Shown piece by piece: positions 1 through 8,165 of a stretch of 37,144 nucleotides of DNA (within the stretch, counting starts at the first letter, position 1; each line of letters begins with the position of its first letter). The stretch spans positions 1 through 37,144 of the forward strand of contig SXZT01000107.1 in NCBI GenBank assembly GCA_005787785.1, in the 5' to 3' direction. Below the pieces are notes generated by a model. That model made no database searches. It had not been told where the DNA came from and saw only the letters and a program-made list of their open reading frames with translations. The position numbers were made by a program, and so were the translations under genes. This DNA comes from Actinomycetota bacterium (GTDB lineage: Bacteria; Actinomycetota; Acidimicrobiia; Acidimicrobiales; Ilumatobacteraceae).

Positions 1-606
1 GACTACCGCCTCGCACCCGAGCACCCCTTTCCCACTCCCCTCGTCGACTGCGTGAATGCCACACGTTGGGCACACCTGAATGCGGCGTCGCTCGGTTGCG
101 ACCCCAGCCGCATCGCAATCGGTGGTGACTCGGCGGGCGGCAACATTGCCGCGGCAATCGCAAACATGCAGGTCATTCCCGCCGCCTATCAATTGCTCCT
201 CTATCCGGTCACTGACTGCAACCTCGGCCATTCCAGCCATCAGGAAAACAAGGATGGCCCCTTTCTCACGCACGCAGGAATGAAATGGTTCGTTCACCAC
301 TACGTGTCCGACACGAACACATCCCTCGACGACCCACGCCTCTCACCGTTGTTCGATTCGGATACAAATCTTGCCGCGGCGCCGCCGACCTGCGTGATCA
401 CGGCCGAGTTCGACCCGCTGCGCGATGAGGGTGACGCCTATGCCGCCAAACTTGCGGCGCTCGGTGTGCCCGTCTCGCACATCCGCTTCTCGGGTCAGTT
501 TCACGGCTTCGTGTCACTCGCCGACTTCGTCGATGACGGCAAGGCTGCGATTTCGATGTCGGCGAGCTTGCTGCGTGCGGCCTTCAATCCGCCGCAACTG
601 AGTTAG
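1..606 (+). CDS. Alpha/beta hydrolase, HSL/esterase-like (5' truncated by window edge)
   Basis: Frame 1 is open from base 1 ([11 protein letters not shown]...) with a GDSAGGN nucleophile elbow and a later FHGF histidine motif, as in hormone-sensitive-lipase-type esterases. Confidence 0.9.
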   Translation, partial: DYRLAPEHPFPTPLVDCVNATRWAHLNAASLGCDPSRIAIGGDSAGGNIAAAIANMQVIPAAYQLLLYPVTDCNLGHSSHQENKDGPFLTHAGMKWFVHHYVSDTNTSLDDPRLSPLFDSDTNLAAAPPTCVITAEFDPLRDEGDAYAAKLAALGVPVSHIRFSGQFHGFVSLADFVDDGKAAISMSASLLRAAFNPPQLS

Positions 607-1289
607 CGACAGATCGCCCGCGCTCGCGCGAACACCGCGTCGATCATCGGCTCGGTGAGTTTTCCTGTGAACGTGTTCTGCTGGCTCGGGTGGAATGAAC
701 ACACGAGAGTCATGCCGCCGGCCCGCGCATCGACAGGCACCTCGACCCCATGCCCGAACTTTGGGCGCGGCTTCACACCAAAGAAGTCGGTTGCCGCCTG
801 GTAGGCGAAGTTTCCGAGACAAACGACGACGCGGATCTCGGTGAGCAGGGCGATTTCGCGATCGAGGAACGACCTGCACGCATCACGCTCGGCGGGCAGC
901 GGCGCATTCCCCGGCGGGGCGCACTTCACGGCCGCCGTCACCCATGCACCGCGCAGCTCGAGTCCGTCCCCGCGGTCTGTGGAAGTCGCCTGGTTGGCGA
1001 ATCCCGCCTTGTGCATGGCGCGGTAGAGCCAGTCCCCGCTGCGGTCGCCGGTGAACACCCGGCCCGTGCGATTGGCGCCGTGCGCCGCGGGGGCGAGACC
1101 AAGAACCAAGAGACGCGCCGTTGGGTCACCGAAACCCGACACGCCACGACCCCAATAATCGTCATCCCGGAAAGCGGCCCGCTTGTCGAACGCGACACGC
1201 TCGCGCCACTCGACCAGACGCGGACATGCCGTGCACTTGTGAACATCCGTGGTAAGACGCACAAGGGAATCCGTTTTTCGTGCGCCCAC
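603..1289 (-). CDS. Uracil-DNA glycosylase, family 5 (UdgB)-like, with Cys residues suggesting a 4Fe-4S cluster
   Basis: [16 protein letters not shown] motif, TACPRL Cys pair, VKCAPP...ACRSFL Cys pair, and [14 protein letters not shown]. The start is placed at GTG 1289 because TACTCT lies 6 nt upstream; the ORF-track start at 1466 would overlap the divergent gene. Confidence 0.85.
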   Translation of the reverse strand: MGARKTDSLVRLTTDVHKCTACPRLVEWRERVAFDKRAAFRDDDYWGRGVSGFGDPTARLLVLGLAPAAHGANRTGRVFTGDRSGDWLYRAMHKAGFANQATSTDRGDGLELRGAWVTAAVKCAPPGNAPLPAERDACRSFLDREIALLTEIRVVVCLGNFAYQAATDFFGVKPRPKFGHGVEVPVDARAGGMTLVCSFHPSQQNTFTGKLTEPMIDAVFARARAICR

Positions 1290-1328
1290 GTGCACAGAGT
1301 AGGCGCGGAGCCAGTATTTTCGGAACCG

Positions 1329-1982
1329 ATGGCGCGTGCCGCGAAACCCAAACACCCCTCTGCCACGACGATTCTCCTCGTGAGGCACGGTCAAACTCCG
1401 ACAACCGGCCAATCTCTGCCGGGTCGTGCAAAGGGCCTGCACCTCAGCGACAAGGGCCGGGACCAAGCCGCCGAAGTCGCCGAGCGGCTCACGACATTCC
1501 CGAAGATCGATGCCATCTACTCATCCCCACTCGAACGCACCCGTGAGACCGCCGCGCCGTTGGCAAGGAAACTCCGTCAGCGCCTCGTCATCGAAAAGGG
1601 CCTCGTCGAATGCGACTTCGGCGACTGGACGGGAGCGAAACTCGCCGACCTCATGAAAAAGCCCGAATGGAGCACGGTCCAACGCGCACCCAGCACGTTC
1701 CGGTTCCCGAGTGGAGAGTCGTTCACCGAGATGCAGGTCCGCATCACCACGGCGCTTGATTCGATCAGGCTTCGTCATCCAGGTGGCGTCGTTGTTTGTT
1801 TCTCACACGCCGATCCGATCAAGGCCGCCCTCGCCCATGCAATGGGGACACACCTCGACTTGTTTCAGCGCATCGTCGTCAGCACCTGCTCGGTGAGCGC
1901 CCTCGCCTACGGAGCGGGTTCACCAATCGTCCTCACTGTCAACTCGACAGGTGGCCCACTCGCGGATCTACGACCCTCGTGA
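1329..1982 (+). CDS. Histidine phosphatase superfamily protein (MSMEG_4193-like phosphomutase)
   Basis: ILLVRHGQT motif, LSDKGRDQA, YSSPLERTRETA, and CFSHADPIKA second histidine. Internal ATG of the 750..1982 ORF. Confidence 0.9.
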   Translation: MARAAKPKHPSATTILLVRHGQTPTTGQSLPGRAKGLHLSDKGRDQAAEVAERLTTFPKIDAIYSSPLERTRETAAPLARKLRQRLVIEKGLVECDFGDWTGAKLADLMKKPEWSTVQRAPSTFRFPSGESFTEMQVRITTALDSIRLRHPGGVVVCFSHADPIKAALAHAMGTHLDLFQRIVVSTCSVSALAYGAGSPIVLTVNSTGGPLADLRPS

Positions 1983-2506
1983 CGGTGTACCGCGACTTCG
2001 ATACGCCGGACGCTTTCACCACGGCGGCGCTCGGCCGACCGGGACAGCGCGTCTTTCTCATCCAGGTCCGAGGCGAAGGTGAGGTCGTCACCCTGAAGTG
2101 CGAGAAACAGCAGGTTGCCGCGATCGCGCACTTCGTGCGCGAGTTGCTCGCCGACCTACCCGATGGTGACATGCCCCTGCCCGACGCGCTCGATCTGATA
2201 CCGCTCCACCACGGCACCGGGACGGGGGACGCTGCGTTTGACTTCGTGGTGGGACCGGTCGGTGTTGCCTACGACCGCGACCTCGACCGCGTCGTCGTAC
2301 AACTCGACGAAATGGTCCCCCTCGACGAGAACGGCGATCCTGACCCCAAAGTTGTCGCTGGGCGGGTGCGCGGTCTCATCACGCGCGGACAGGCGCTTGC
2401 CTTCTGCGACCATGCCGACGACGTCGTCGCCGCGGGTCGGCCGAACTGTCGTTGGTGCGGATTTCCGATCGACCCGGACGGACATCCGTGTCCGCGAATG
2501 AACTAG
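1979..2506 (+). CDS. DUF3090-family protein with C-terminal Cys-rich segment
   Basis: YRDFDTPDAFTTAALGRPGQRVFLIQVRGEGEVVTLKCEKQQVAA resembles DUF3090. The C-terminus NCRWCGFPIDPDGHPCPRMN is zinc-ribbon-like. GTG start overlaps the upstream TGA (GTGA). Confidence 0.85.
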   Translation: MTVYRDFDTPDAFTTAALGRPGQRVFLIQVRGEGEVVTLKCEKQQVAAIAHFVRELLADLPDGDMPLPDALDLIPLHHGTGTGDAAFDFVVGPVGVAYDRDLDRVVVQLDEMVPLDENGDPDPKVVAGRVRGLITRGQALAFCDHADDVVAAGRPNCRWCGFPIDPDGHPCPRMN

Positions 2507-3207
2507 TCGATCACGACGACCCGATACGCCTTCTCGCCGAAGGTGAGATCGAGGTCGTCGGTCGCATGCCATGGAGCAGCAACGCGACCTTTCTCGTGAA
2601 AGTCGCCGATGATTCGGGCAGCACACAAGCCATCTACAAACCGTTGCGCGGCGAGCGACCTCTCTGGGACTTCGAGCCGGGGCTGCATCGTCGGGAGGTG
2701 GCCGCATACGAATTGTCCGACTTCATGGGCTTCGACTTCGTCCCACCGACGATTCTGCGCGACGGCCCCATGGGAGAAGGGTCCTTCCAGTGGTTCATCG
2801 AGGCCGACCCGAACGTGCACTACTTCACCATGTTCGAAAGCCGGGACGAACTTCACGACCAGTTGAAGACCATGGCCGTGTTCGACATCGTGGCCAACAA
2901 CACGGACCGCAAGGGTGGACACGTGCTCGTCGACGCAAACGACCACGTGTGGGGTATCGACCACGGGGTCTGTTTCTCGGCTGATTTCAAATTGCGCACG
3001 GTGATTTGGGACTTTGCAACCGAGAGCCTCACGGTGCTGCAACGCGAAGCACTGACACGAATCGCCGACCAGCTTCCATTGCGCGTTGCAGCCCTCCTCA
3101 ACGACGAAGAAGTTGCCGCGATCGCCGAGCGCGCACGATGGCTACTCGATGCAGGTGTGCTGCCCTACGACCCGTCGGGTCGCAGGGTGCCCTGGCCGCT
3201 CGTCTGA
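2488..3207 (+). CDS. SCO1664-family protein, PI3K/HipA-like kinase fold
   Basis: IYKPLRGERPLWDF (putative ATP-binding Lys), VFDIVANNTDRKGGHVLV (catalytic loop-like) and WGIDHGVCF (metal-binding Asp-like). GTG start inside the preceding gene. Confidence 0.8.
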   Translation: MSANELVDHDDPIRLLAEGEIEVVGRMPWSSNATFLVKVADDSGSTQAIYKPLRGERPLWDFEPGLHRREVAAYELSDFMGFDFVPPTILRDGPMGEGSFQWFIEADPNVHYFTMFESRDELHDQLKTMAVFDIVANNTDRKGGHVLVDANDHVWGIDHGVCFSADFKLRTVIWDFATESLTVLQREALTRIADQLPLRVAALLNDEEVAAIAERARWLLDAGVLPYDPSGRRVPWPLV

Positions 3208-3226
3208 ACCGACATAACCTGCGTCC

Positions 3227-4207
3227 ATGCACAGCGACCTCGACGCACTCGTCGACCGAGCGGATCTCGACGAAATCGTCCGTCGCATCGACGACATGTG
3301 TTCCACTCGCGAGTGGGCATCCCTCGCATCCTTGCGCGACAAGGCCGCCGCGGCAGTCCGCACGGGTCGTCAGACCTGGCCATGCGCGACACTCGCCAAT
3401 TACCGCCTCGCTCTCCACGGCCCCGCCGACATCGCTGCCGCCTCGCTGCAGCATCCCACCAGCACCTTCAGCATCGGCCCCCTGACCGAGGTCATTGCCC
3501 AGCACCACACGTGGACGGAACTGGAAGCGCACATCGACAATGCTCCACTGCGCGGCTTCGTCGCCTACGAGCGGGCGCTGCGCGGCGAGTCCGTACCCGA
3601 AGATGCCACACTCCGCGCCGTCCTCGAAATTCCGATCAATCCCGCGGCATGGGAACCGAACTACGAGCCACCGGTCTACGACGACAACGGGGTGAGCGCG
3701 CCGACACCACAGTTGAACGTTGCACCAACGAACGGGATCGAGTGTGTTCCCGCATCGACCGACGATGATCCCGACATCGAGTCTGCGGTTCGCTCGGTGT
3801 TCGATGCCTGGACGACGCAATCGAACGGTCGCGTCTCTTTCACCGCCGTGTCGGGCGGTGTGGACTCGGCTCTCGGCGCACTCGGTCTTTCCCGTGCGCG
3901 TGTGTCACCACTCGAACCTTCCCAGGTGATGGCTCTTGTTGCGTGGGCCGGCGCATCAGGCGGTGCGTACGGACGCCGCCGCGGCGGTGCGCAGGGACGG
4001 TTCGGAGCATGGTGGTTTGCGACTGCGATGGCCGATGCTCTCGACGAATGGCCACTTCCCCAAGGCACACTGCGCACCGAGATGGAGGAACTGCAGTGGT
4101 TTGCCTGGTCCACGGACGAGCCCGTGCTCGGGTGGCAACTACAGATCGCCGCGTGGGATCCGTTCAACGACATGTCGTGGGCATTTTCCGCCCGCGACAT
4201 GTCGTGA
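3227..4207 (+). CDS. Uncharacterised protein with WAGASGGAYGRRRGGAQGRFGAWW block
   Basis: 326-aa ORF in the same direction as the preceding operon. TAACCT lies 6 nt before its ATG. No family assigned with confidence. Confidence 0.8.
   Translation: MHSDLDALVDRADLDEIVRRIDDMCSTREWASLASLRDKAAAAVRTGRQTWPCATLANYRLALHGPADIAAASLQHPTSTFSIGPLTEVIAQHHTWTELEAHIDNAPLRGFVAYERALRGESVPEDATLRAVLEIPINPAAWEPNYEPPVYDDNGVSAPTPQLNVAPTNGIECVPASTDDDPDIESAVRSVFDAWTTQSNGRVSFTAVSGGVDSALGALGLSRARVSPLEPSQVMALVAWAGASGGAYGRRRGGAQGRFGAWWFATAMADALDEWPLPQGTLRTEMEELQWFAWSTDEPVLGWQLQIAAWDPFNDMSWAFSARDMS
4167..4205. terminator. Perfect stem-loop between convergent genes, overlapping the stop codon (candidate bidirectional terminator or transcription barrier)
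   Basis: ACGACATGTCGTGGGC-attttcc-GCCCGCGACATGTCGT. 16-bp stem with one G:U and a 7-nt loop; no clear U-tract. Confidence 0.5.
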
Positions 4208-4217
4208 CGCGTTCTTG

Positions 4218-5183
4218 TCAGCGGCCTTTCAGGGCTTCGATCAGCTTCGGCAGAACCTTGTGCACGTCGCCGATGATGCCGAGGTCGGCGATGCCAAAGA
4301 TCGGCGCTTCCTTGTCCTTGTTCACGGCGATGATGTTCTTCGAGCCCTTCATGCCGACCATGTGCTGTGTTGCACCCGAGATGCCCGCTGCGATGTAGAC
4401 GCTCGGTTTGACGACCTTTCCGGTCTGCCCGACTTGGTACGAGTAAGGAACCCATCCTGCGTCAACGATCGCGCGCGATGCACCGGGTGCACCTTTCAGC
4501 AACTTGGCAAGTTCCTCGACCATCACGTACTTGTCGGACTCGCCGAGTCCACGACCTCCCGACACCACGATGTTGGCCTCGTCAAGCTTTGGACCGGTCG
4601 TCTCTTCGATGTGGACGGAGGTCACCTTTGCGACACCCGTGGCACCGAGGTCGGGCACGGCAACCGTCACGACTTCGGGCGCACCGCCACCCGAGGCTTC
4701 GGCAGCAAAGCTCTTGGGACGAAACGCAACGAGATACGGACCCTCACCGGTGAAGGTGGTGGTAACCAGCGTGTTGCCACCAAAGATCGGCGTGGTGGCA
4801 CTGACCACACCAGCATCGACGCTGACGTCGATGCTGTTGGTGAGGACTGTCTTGTCGAGTTTCACCGACAGGCGCGACATCACGTCACGGCCTTCGTAGT
4901 TCTGCGGGAAGAGCACGAGGTCGGGCTTGTCGCCACCGTCGATCACTGCCTTCATCGCCGACGCAACGGCGACACCTGGAAGCTTGCCCCCGAGGTTGCC
5001 CGTCGAATACACCTTTGTCGCGCCGTACTGGCCGAGCGCGCCGGCGACCGACGAGGCATCGTCACCGATGAAAACCGAGACGTTCGACGCGAGCGAGCGC
5101 GCCTTCGTGAGCAGTTCGAGGGTGGCCGATGTCGGCAACCCGTTTGCAACCTGCGCGAATACCCAAATGTTGTTCACAGACAT
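4218..5183 (-). CDS. etfA: Electron transfer flavoprotein alpha subunit
   Basis: 321 aa, MSVNNIWVFAQVANG... ; C-terminal FAD domain VVSGGRGLGESDKY, GASRAIVDAGWVPYSYQVGQTGKVVKPSVYIAAGISGATQHMVGMKGSKNIIAVNKD. Confidence 0.95.
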   Translation of the reverse strand: MSVNNIWVFAQVANGLPTSATLELLTKARSLASNVSVFIGDDASSVAGALGQYGATKVYSTGNLGGKLPGVAVASAMKAVIDGGDKPDLVLFPQNYEGRDVMSRLSVKLDKTVLTNSIDVSVDAGVVSATTPIFGGNTLVTTTFTGEGPYLVAFRPKSFAAEASGGGAPEVVTVAVPDLGATGVAKVTSVHIEETTGPKLDEANIVVSGGRGLGESDKYVMVEELAKLLKGAPGASRAIVDAGWVPYSYQVGQTGKVVKPSVYIAAGISGATQHMVGMKGSKNIIAVNKDKEAPIFGIADLGIIGDVHKVLPKLIEALKGR

Positions 5184-5192
5184 GTTTTGACC

Positions 5193-5969
5193 TCAGATCA
5201 CTTTCAGGTTTTCCAGGAACGCAACGATCTTGCCGAACGACTCACCGTCGTCCTCGATGATCTCGCCAGCCTGACGAGCCTCGGCCTGTGCGACGTTCGA
5301 AATCTTCTGGCCGGCACCGGCCCATCCGGCGGGCGAGACGCCAAGGTCGGCAGCGGTGACGGTGTCAACCGGCTTGCTCTTCGCCGCCATGATGCCCTTG
5401 AAGCTGGGGTAACGCGGCTCGACCACACCGGCCGTCACGCTGATGAGCGCGGGCAACGGACACTCGACCTCGTCGTAGCCGGACTCGGTTTGACGATCGA
5501 CTTTCAAGGTTCCGCCTTCGACGGCAACTTTCTTTGCGAAGGTCACCGACGGAAGACCGAGAACCTCTGCCATCTGCTCGGGAACCGTGCCGGTATATCC
5601 GTCGGACGACTCGGTGGCGGCGATCACGAGATCGGCACCGCCCAACTTCTTCACCGCGGCGGCGAGAACCTTTGCGGTGGTCAACGCATCACTGCCCTGC
5701 AGCGCCGGGTCAGAAACGAGCACGCCCTTGGCCGCGCCCATCGCGAGCGCGGTACGCATACCCGCGGTCTCACCGTTTGGTGCCATCGACACGAGGTTGA
5801 CTTCTCCTCCACCCGCGGCGGCAACGAGCTGCAACGCCATCTCGACGCCGTAGGCGTCGGAGTCGTCGAGGATGAGCTTGCCGTCACGCTTCAGGGTGTT
5901 CGTGGAGCCGTCGAGGGCGCCGGGCGTGGCGGGATCCGGAATCTGTTTCACACAGACGATCACGTTCAT
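5193..5969 (-). CDS. etfB: Electron transfer flavoprotein beta subunit
   Basis: MNVIVCVKQIPDP..., DAYGVEMALQL, and the QTESGYDEVECPLPALISVTAGVVEPRYPSFKGIMAAKSKP signature. Start moved to the internal ATG at 5969. Confidence 0.95.
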   Translation of the reverse strand: MNVIVCVKQIPDPATPGALDGSTNTLKRDGKLILDDSDAYGVEMALQLVAAAGGGEVNLVSMAPNGETAGMRTALAMGAAKGVLVSDPALQGSDALTTAKVLAAAVKKLGGADLVIAATESSDGYTGTVPEQMAEVLGLPSVTFAKKVAVEGGTLKVDRQTESGYDEVECPLPALISVTAGVVEPRYPSFKGIMAAKSKPVDTVTAADLGVSPAGWAGAGQKISNVAQAEARQAGEIIEDDGESFGKIVAFLENLKVI

Positions 5970-6041
5970 AAGAGCACCATTGTTACCGCTCGATCGGTCC
6001 ACTGCCCAACCGAGAAGGCCCGCTGGTAGCGTTTCGGGACC

Positions 6042-6953
6042 ATGAGACTTCTCCTGGTCGTCAACTCGTTTGCGTCATCCGTCACAGCGCGCAACACCGT
6101 CGTTGTCCACCAACAGCTCGCCCGTCGCCACGACGTCCAGGTCGTCGAAACGAACCGTCGCGGCCATGCAACCCGCTTTGCCCAAGATGCGGCCCGCCGC
6201 GGCCTCGACGCGGTCGTGGCTTTCGGCGGCGACGGCACCCTGAACGAGGTCGCGACCGGCGTGGCGGGCTCCGACACCGCGCTCGCCGTGCTGCCCGGTG
6301 GGTCGACCAACGTGTTCGCCCGCACCTTGGGCATGCCCAACGACCCGGCCGCCGCGGTCAAACAACTCTGCACCGCGCTCGACGACGAAACGATCCGACC
6401 GATCGGTCTGGGCAACTGCAACGGTCGCTACTTCTGCTTCCACACCGGTGTCGGCTATGACGCCGCCGTCGTGCGACTCGTCGAACGCCGCGCATCGCTG
6501 AAGCGCTATCTCGGACACCCGCTCTTCGTCGGTGCGGCGCTGCAGACGTGGGCGATCGGGTACGGCAGGAAGAACCCGCACTTCAACGTCCGCATCGGCG
6601 AGACGGCACCGATCGAGGGTTTCTTCACGATCGTGATGAACACCAACCCCTACACGTTTCTCGGCAAGAAGCCGCTCAACCTGTCCCCCCAGGCGAACCT
6701 CGATGCCGGTCTGTCCGTCGTGACTTTCACGTCGCTGTCGGCGACGGGACTTCTCGGGTCTCTCGGTCGCGCGCTCGTGCGCGGCGGTGTCCACGACAAC
6801 AAGCACCTCGTGGTGCGCGAGAACGTGCAGGCACTTTCCGTCGACTACGAGCGTCCATTCCCGTATCAACTCGACGGCGACTATCTGGGCGAAACGACGG
6901 AGTTGCGCTTCACGCACGTGCCCGAGGCCGTGCGCCTCGTCATACCCGCGTGA
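6042..6953 (+). CDS. Diacylglycerol kinase / YegS-like lipid kinase family protein
   Basis: FGGDGTLNEVATGVAGSDTALAVLPGGSTNVFARTLGMP (DAGK catalytic GGDGT motif) and YQLDGDYLGE near the C-terminus. Confidence 0.92.
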   Translation: MRLLLVVNSFASSVTARNTVVVHQQLARRHDVQVVETNRRGHATRFAQDAARRGLDAVVAFGGDGTLNEVATGVAGSDTALAVLPGGSTNVFARTLGMPNDPAAAVKQLCTALDDETIRPIGLGNCNGRYFCFHTGVGYDAAVVRLVERRASLKRYLGHPLFVGAALQTWAIGYGRKNPHFNVRIGETAPIEGFFTIVMNTNPYTFLGKKPLNLSPQANLDAGLSVVTFTSLSATGLLGSLGRALVRGGVHDNKHLVVRENVQALSVDYERPFPYQLDGDYLGETTELRFTHVPEAVRLVIPA

Positions 6954-6956
6954 ATC

Positions 6957-7730
6957 TCATCCCCGCCTCAACGCGGTGAGCGCAACGTCGGGCACGTTCG
7001 TGCAAATGCCGTCGACTCCGAACGCGTGTAGCTCTGACATCTTCGTGGGGTCGTCACACGTCCAGACGTTGACCATCAGGCCGCGGGTGTGCGCCTCGTC
7101 GATGAATCGTTTCGTAACGAGACCGAACCACGGATGCACGGCAACGTGCCCCGCGTCGCGCAACGATTTGAAGGCTTCCGACATGTCGTCGTCAGCAATG
7201 CCCGGCGTCAACCATGCGGTACCGATGTCCGGCGCGACCGATCGGAATCGGTCGATCGTTTCCCGACGGAATGACGAAACAAGAAAGCGCACGGCTTCAC
7301 CGCGGCGACCCAACGCATCCGCGACCATGACGGCGACGTCATCGGTGTGGTCGAAATCGGGCTCGTTCGGGTCGTTCTTGATTTCCACGTTGACCCACAT
7401 CCCGCGGCAGGCATCGAGCGCCGCGTCGAGCAACGGAACCTCCGCGGGAAGTTCCACGCGTGTGGTTCGCACAATCACGCGACCGTCCGCGAGATGAGGG
7501 TCATGATGCACGACGAGATGCCCATCGGCGGAGCGCCGCACGTCGAGTTCGACCGCATCAGCCCCCATGTCGGCGGCCCGGGAGAACGCCGCAAGGGTGT
7601 TTTCGCGCTCGGCTCGGGATGCCCCCCGGTGGGCCAAGACGGCACAACCCCGACCCGGCCCCACAGGGACGGCAGGAGTCGCCGCGGCGCCCGAAATTTC
7701 GCTCACAAATTTCACCGTAGCCCTTGTCAT
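6957..7730 (-). CDS. Glycerophosphodiester phosphodiesterase family protein
   Basis: LAHRGASRAERENTLAAFSRAADMGADAVELDVRRSADGHLVVHHDPHL (GDPD HRG/ENT/ELD motifs). Start placed at ATG 7730. Confidence 0.92.
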   Translation of the reverse strand: MTRATVKFVSEISGAAATPAVPVGPGRGCAVLAHRGASRAERENTLAAFSRAADMGADAVELDVRRSADGHLVVHHDPHLADGRVIVRTTRVELPAEVPLLDAALDACRGMWVNVEIKNDPNEPDFDHTDDVAVMVADALGRRGEAVRFLVSSFRRETIDRFRSVAPDIGTAWLTPGIADDDMSEAFKSLRDAGHVAVHPWFGLVTKRFIDEAHTRGLMVNVWTCDDPTKMSELHAFGVDGICTNVPDVALTALRRG

Positions 7731-7849
7731 TGGCCACCCGAGGGCGTAGTTTCTCCGACGCCGTGGCGGAGGAGTCTCTGGGCGTTCGCTTCCACGTCGT
7801 TTGTCTGTAACCGTTGGCGGCCCACCGCCCCGAACCCCCAGGAGATGAA

Positions 7850-8152
7850 GTGACCATCCTCGCTTCAAGTCTCGCCCTCGGCGGCGCCGACTACACGTGG
7901 CGTCAGCAGGCAGTGTGTCGAGATACCGACCCCGAATTGTTCTTCCCGGTCGGCTCCACTGGTCAGGCGCTTCTACAACTCAGCAAGGCGAAGGAAACCT
8001 GCAACCAGTGCACCGTGAAAATCGAGTGCCTGCAGTTCGCCATCGATACCAACCAAGATTCGGGTGTCTGGGGCGGAACCTCGGAAGAGGAACGCCGAAC
8101 ACTGCGCCGCCAGGTCGCGGCCCGCAACCGCGCCACTCAGAACGCCGGCTAG
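7850..8152 (+). CDS. WhiB-family Fe-S transcriptional regulator (WhiB1-like)
   Basis: AVCRDTDPELFFPVG...AKETCNQCTVKIECLQFAIDTNQDSGVWGGTSEEERR: four Cys plus the GVWGG turn. GTG start with SD-like AGGAG upstream. Confidence 0.95.
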   Translation: MTILASSLALGGADYTWRQQAVCRDTDPELFFPVGSTGQALLQLSKAKETCNQCTVKIECLQFAIDTNQDSGVWGGTSEEERRTLRRQVAARNRATQNAG

Positions 8153-8165
8153 CCCAACACGCCGG

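Noticed and set aside
3862-3880. SGGVDS as a true PP-loop ATP pyrophosphatase domain
   Set aside because: Exact motif string, but located mid-protein with no supporting downstream PP-loop features by eye; kept only as a hint within the orphan-ORF finding.
3936-6029. 697-aa plus-strand ORF antisense to etfA/etfB
   Set aside because: Opposite strand encodes unmistakable EtfA and EtfB. The ORF is a shadow of high-GC codon bias with low-complexity His/Arg/Asp-rich translation.
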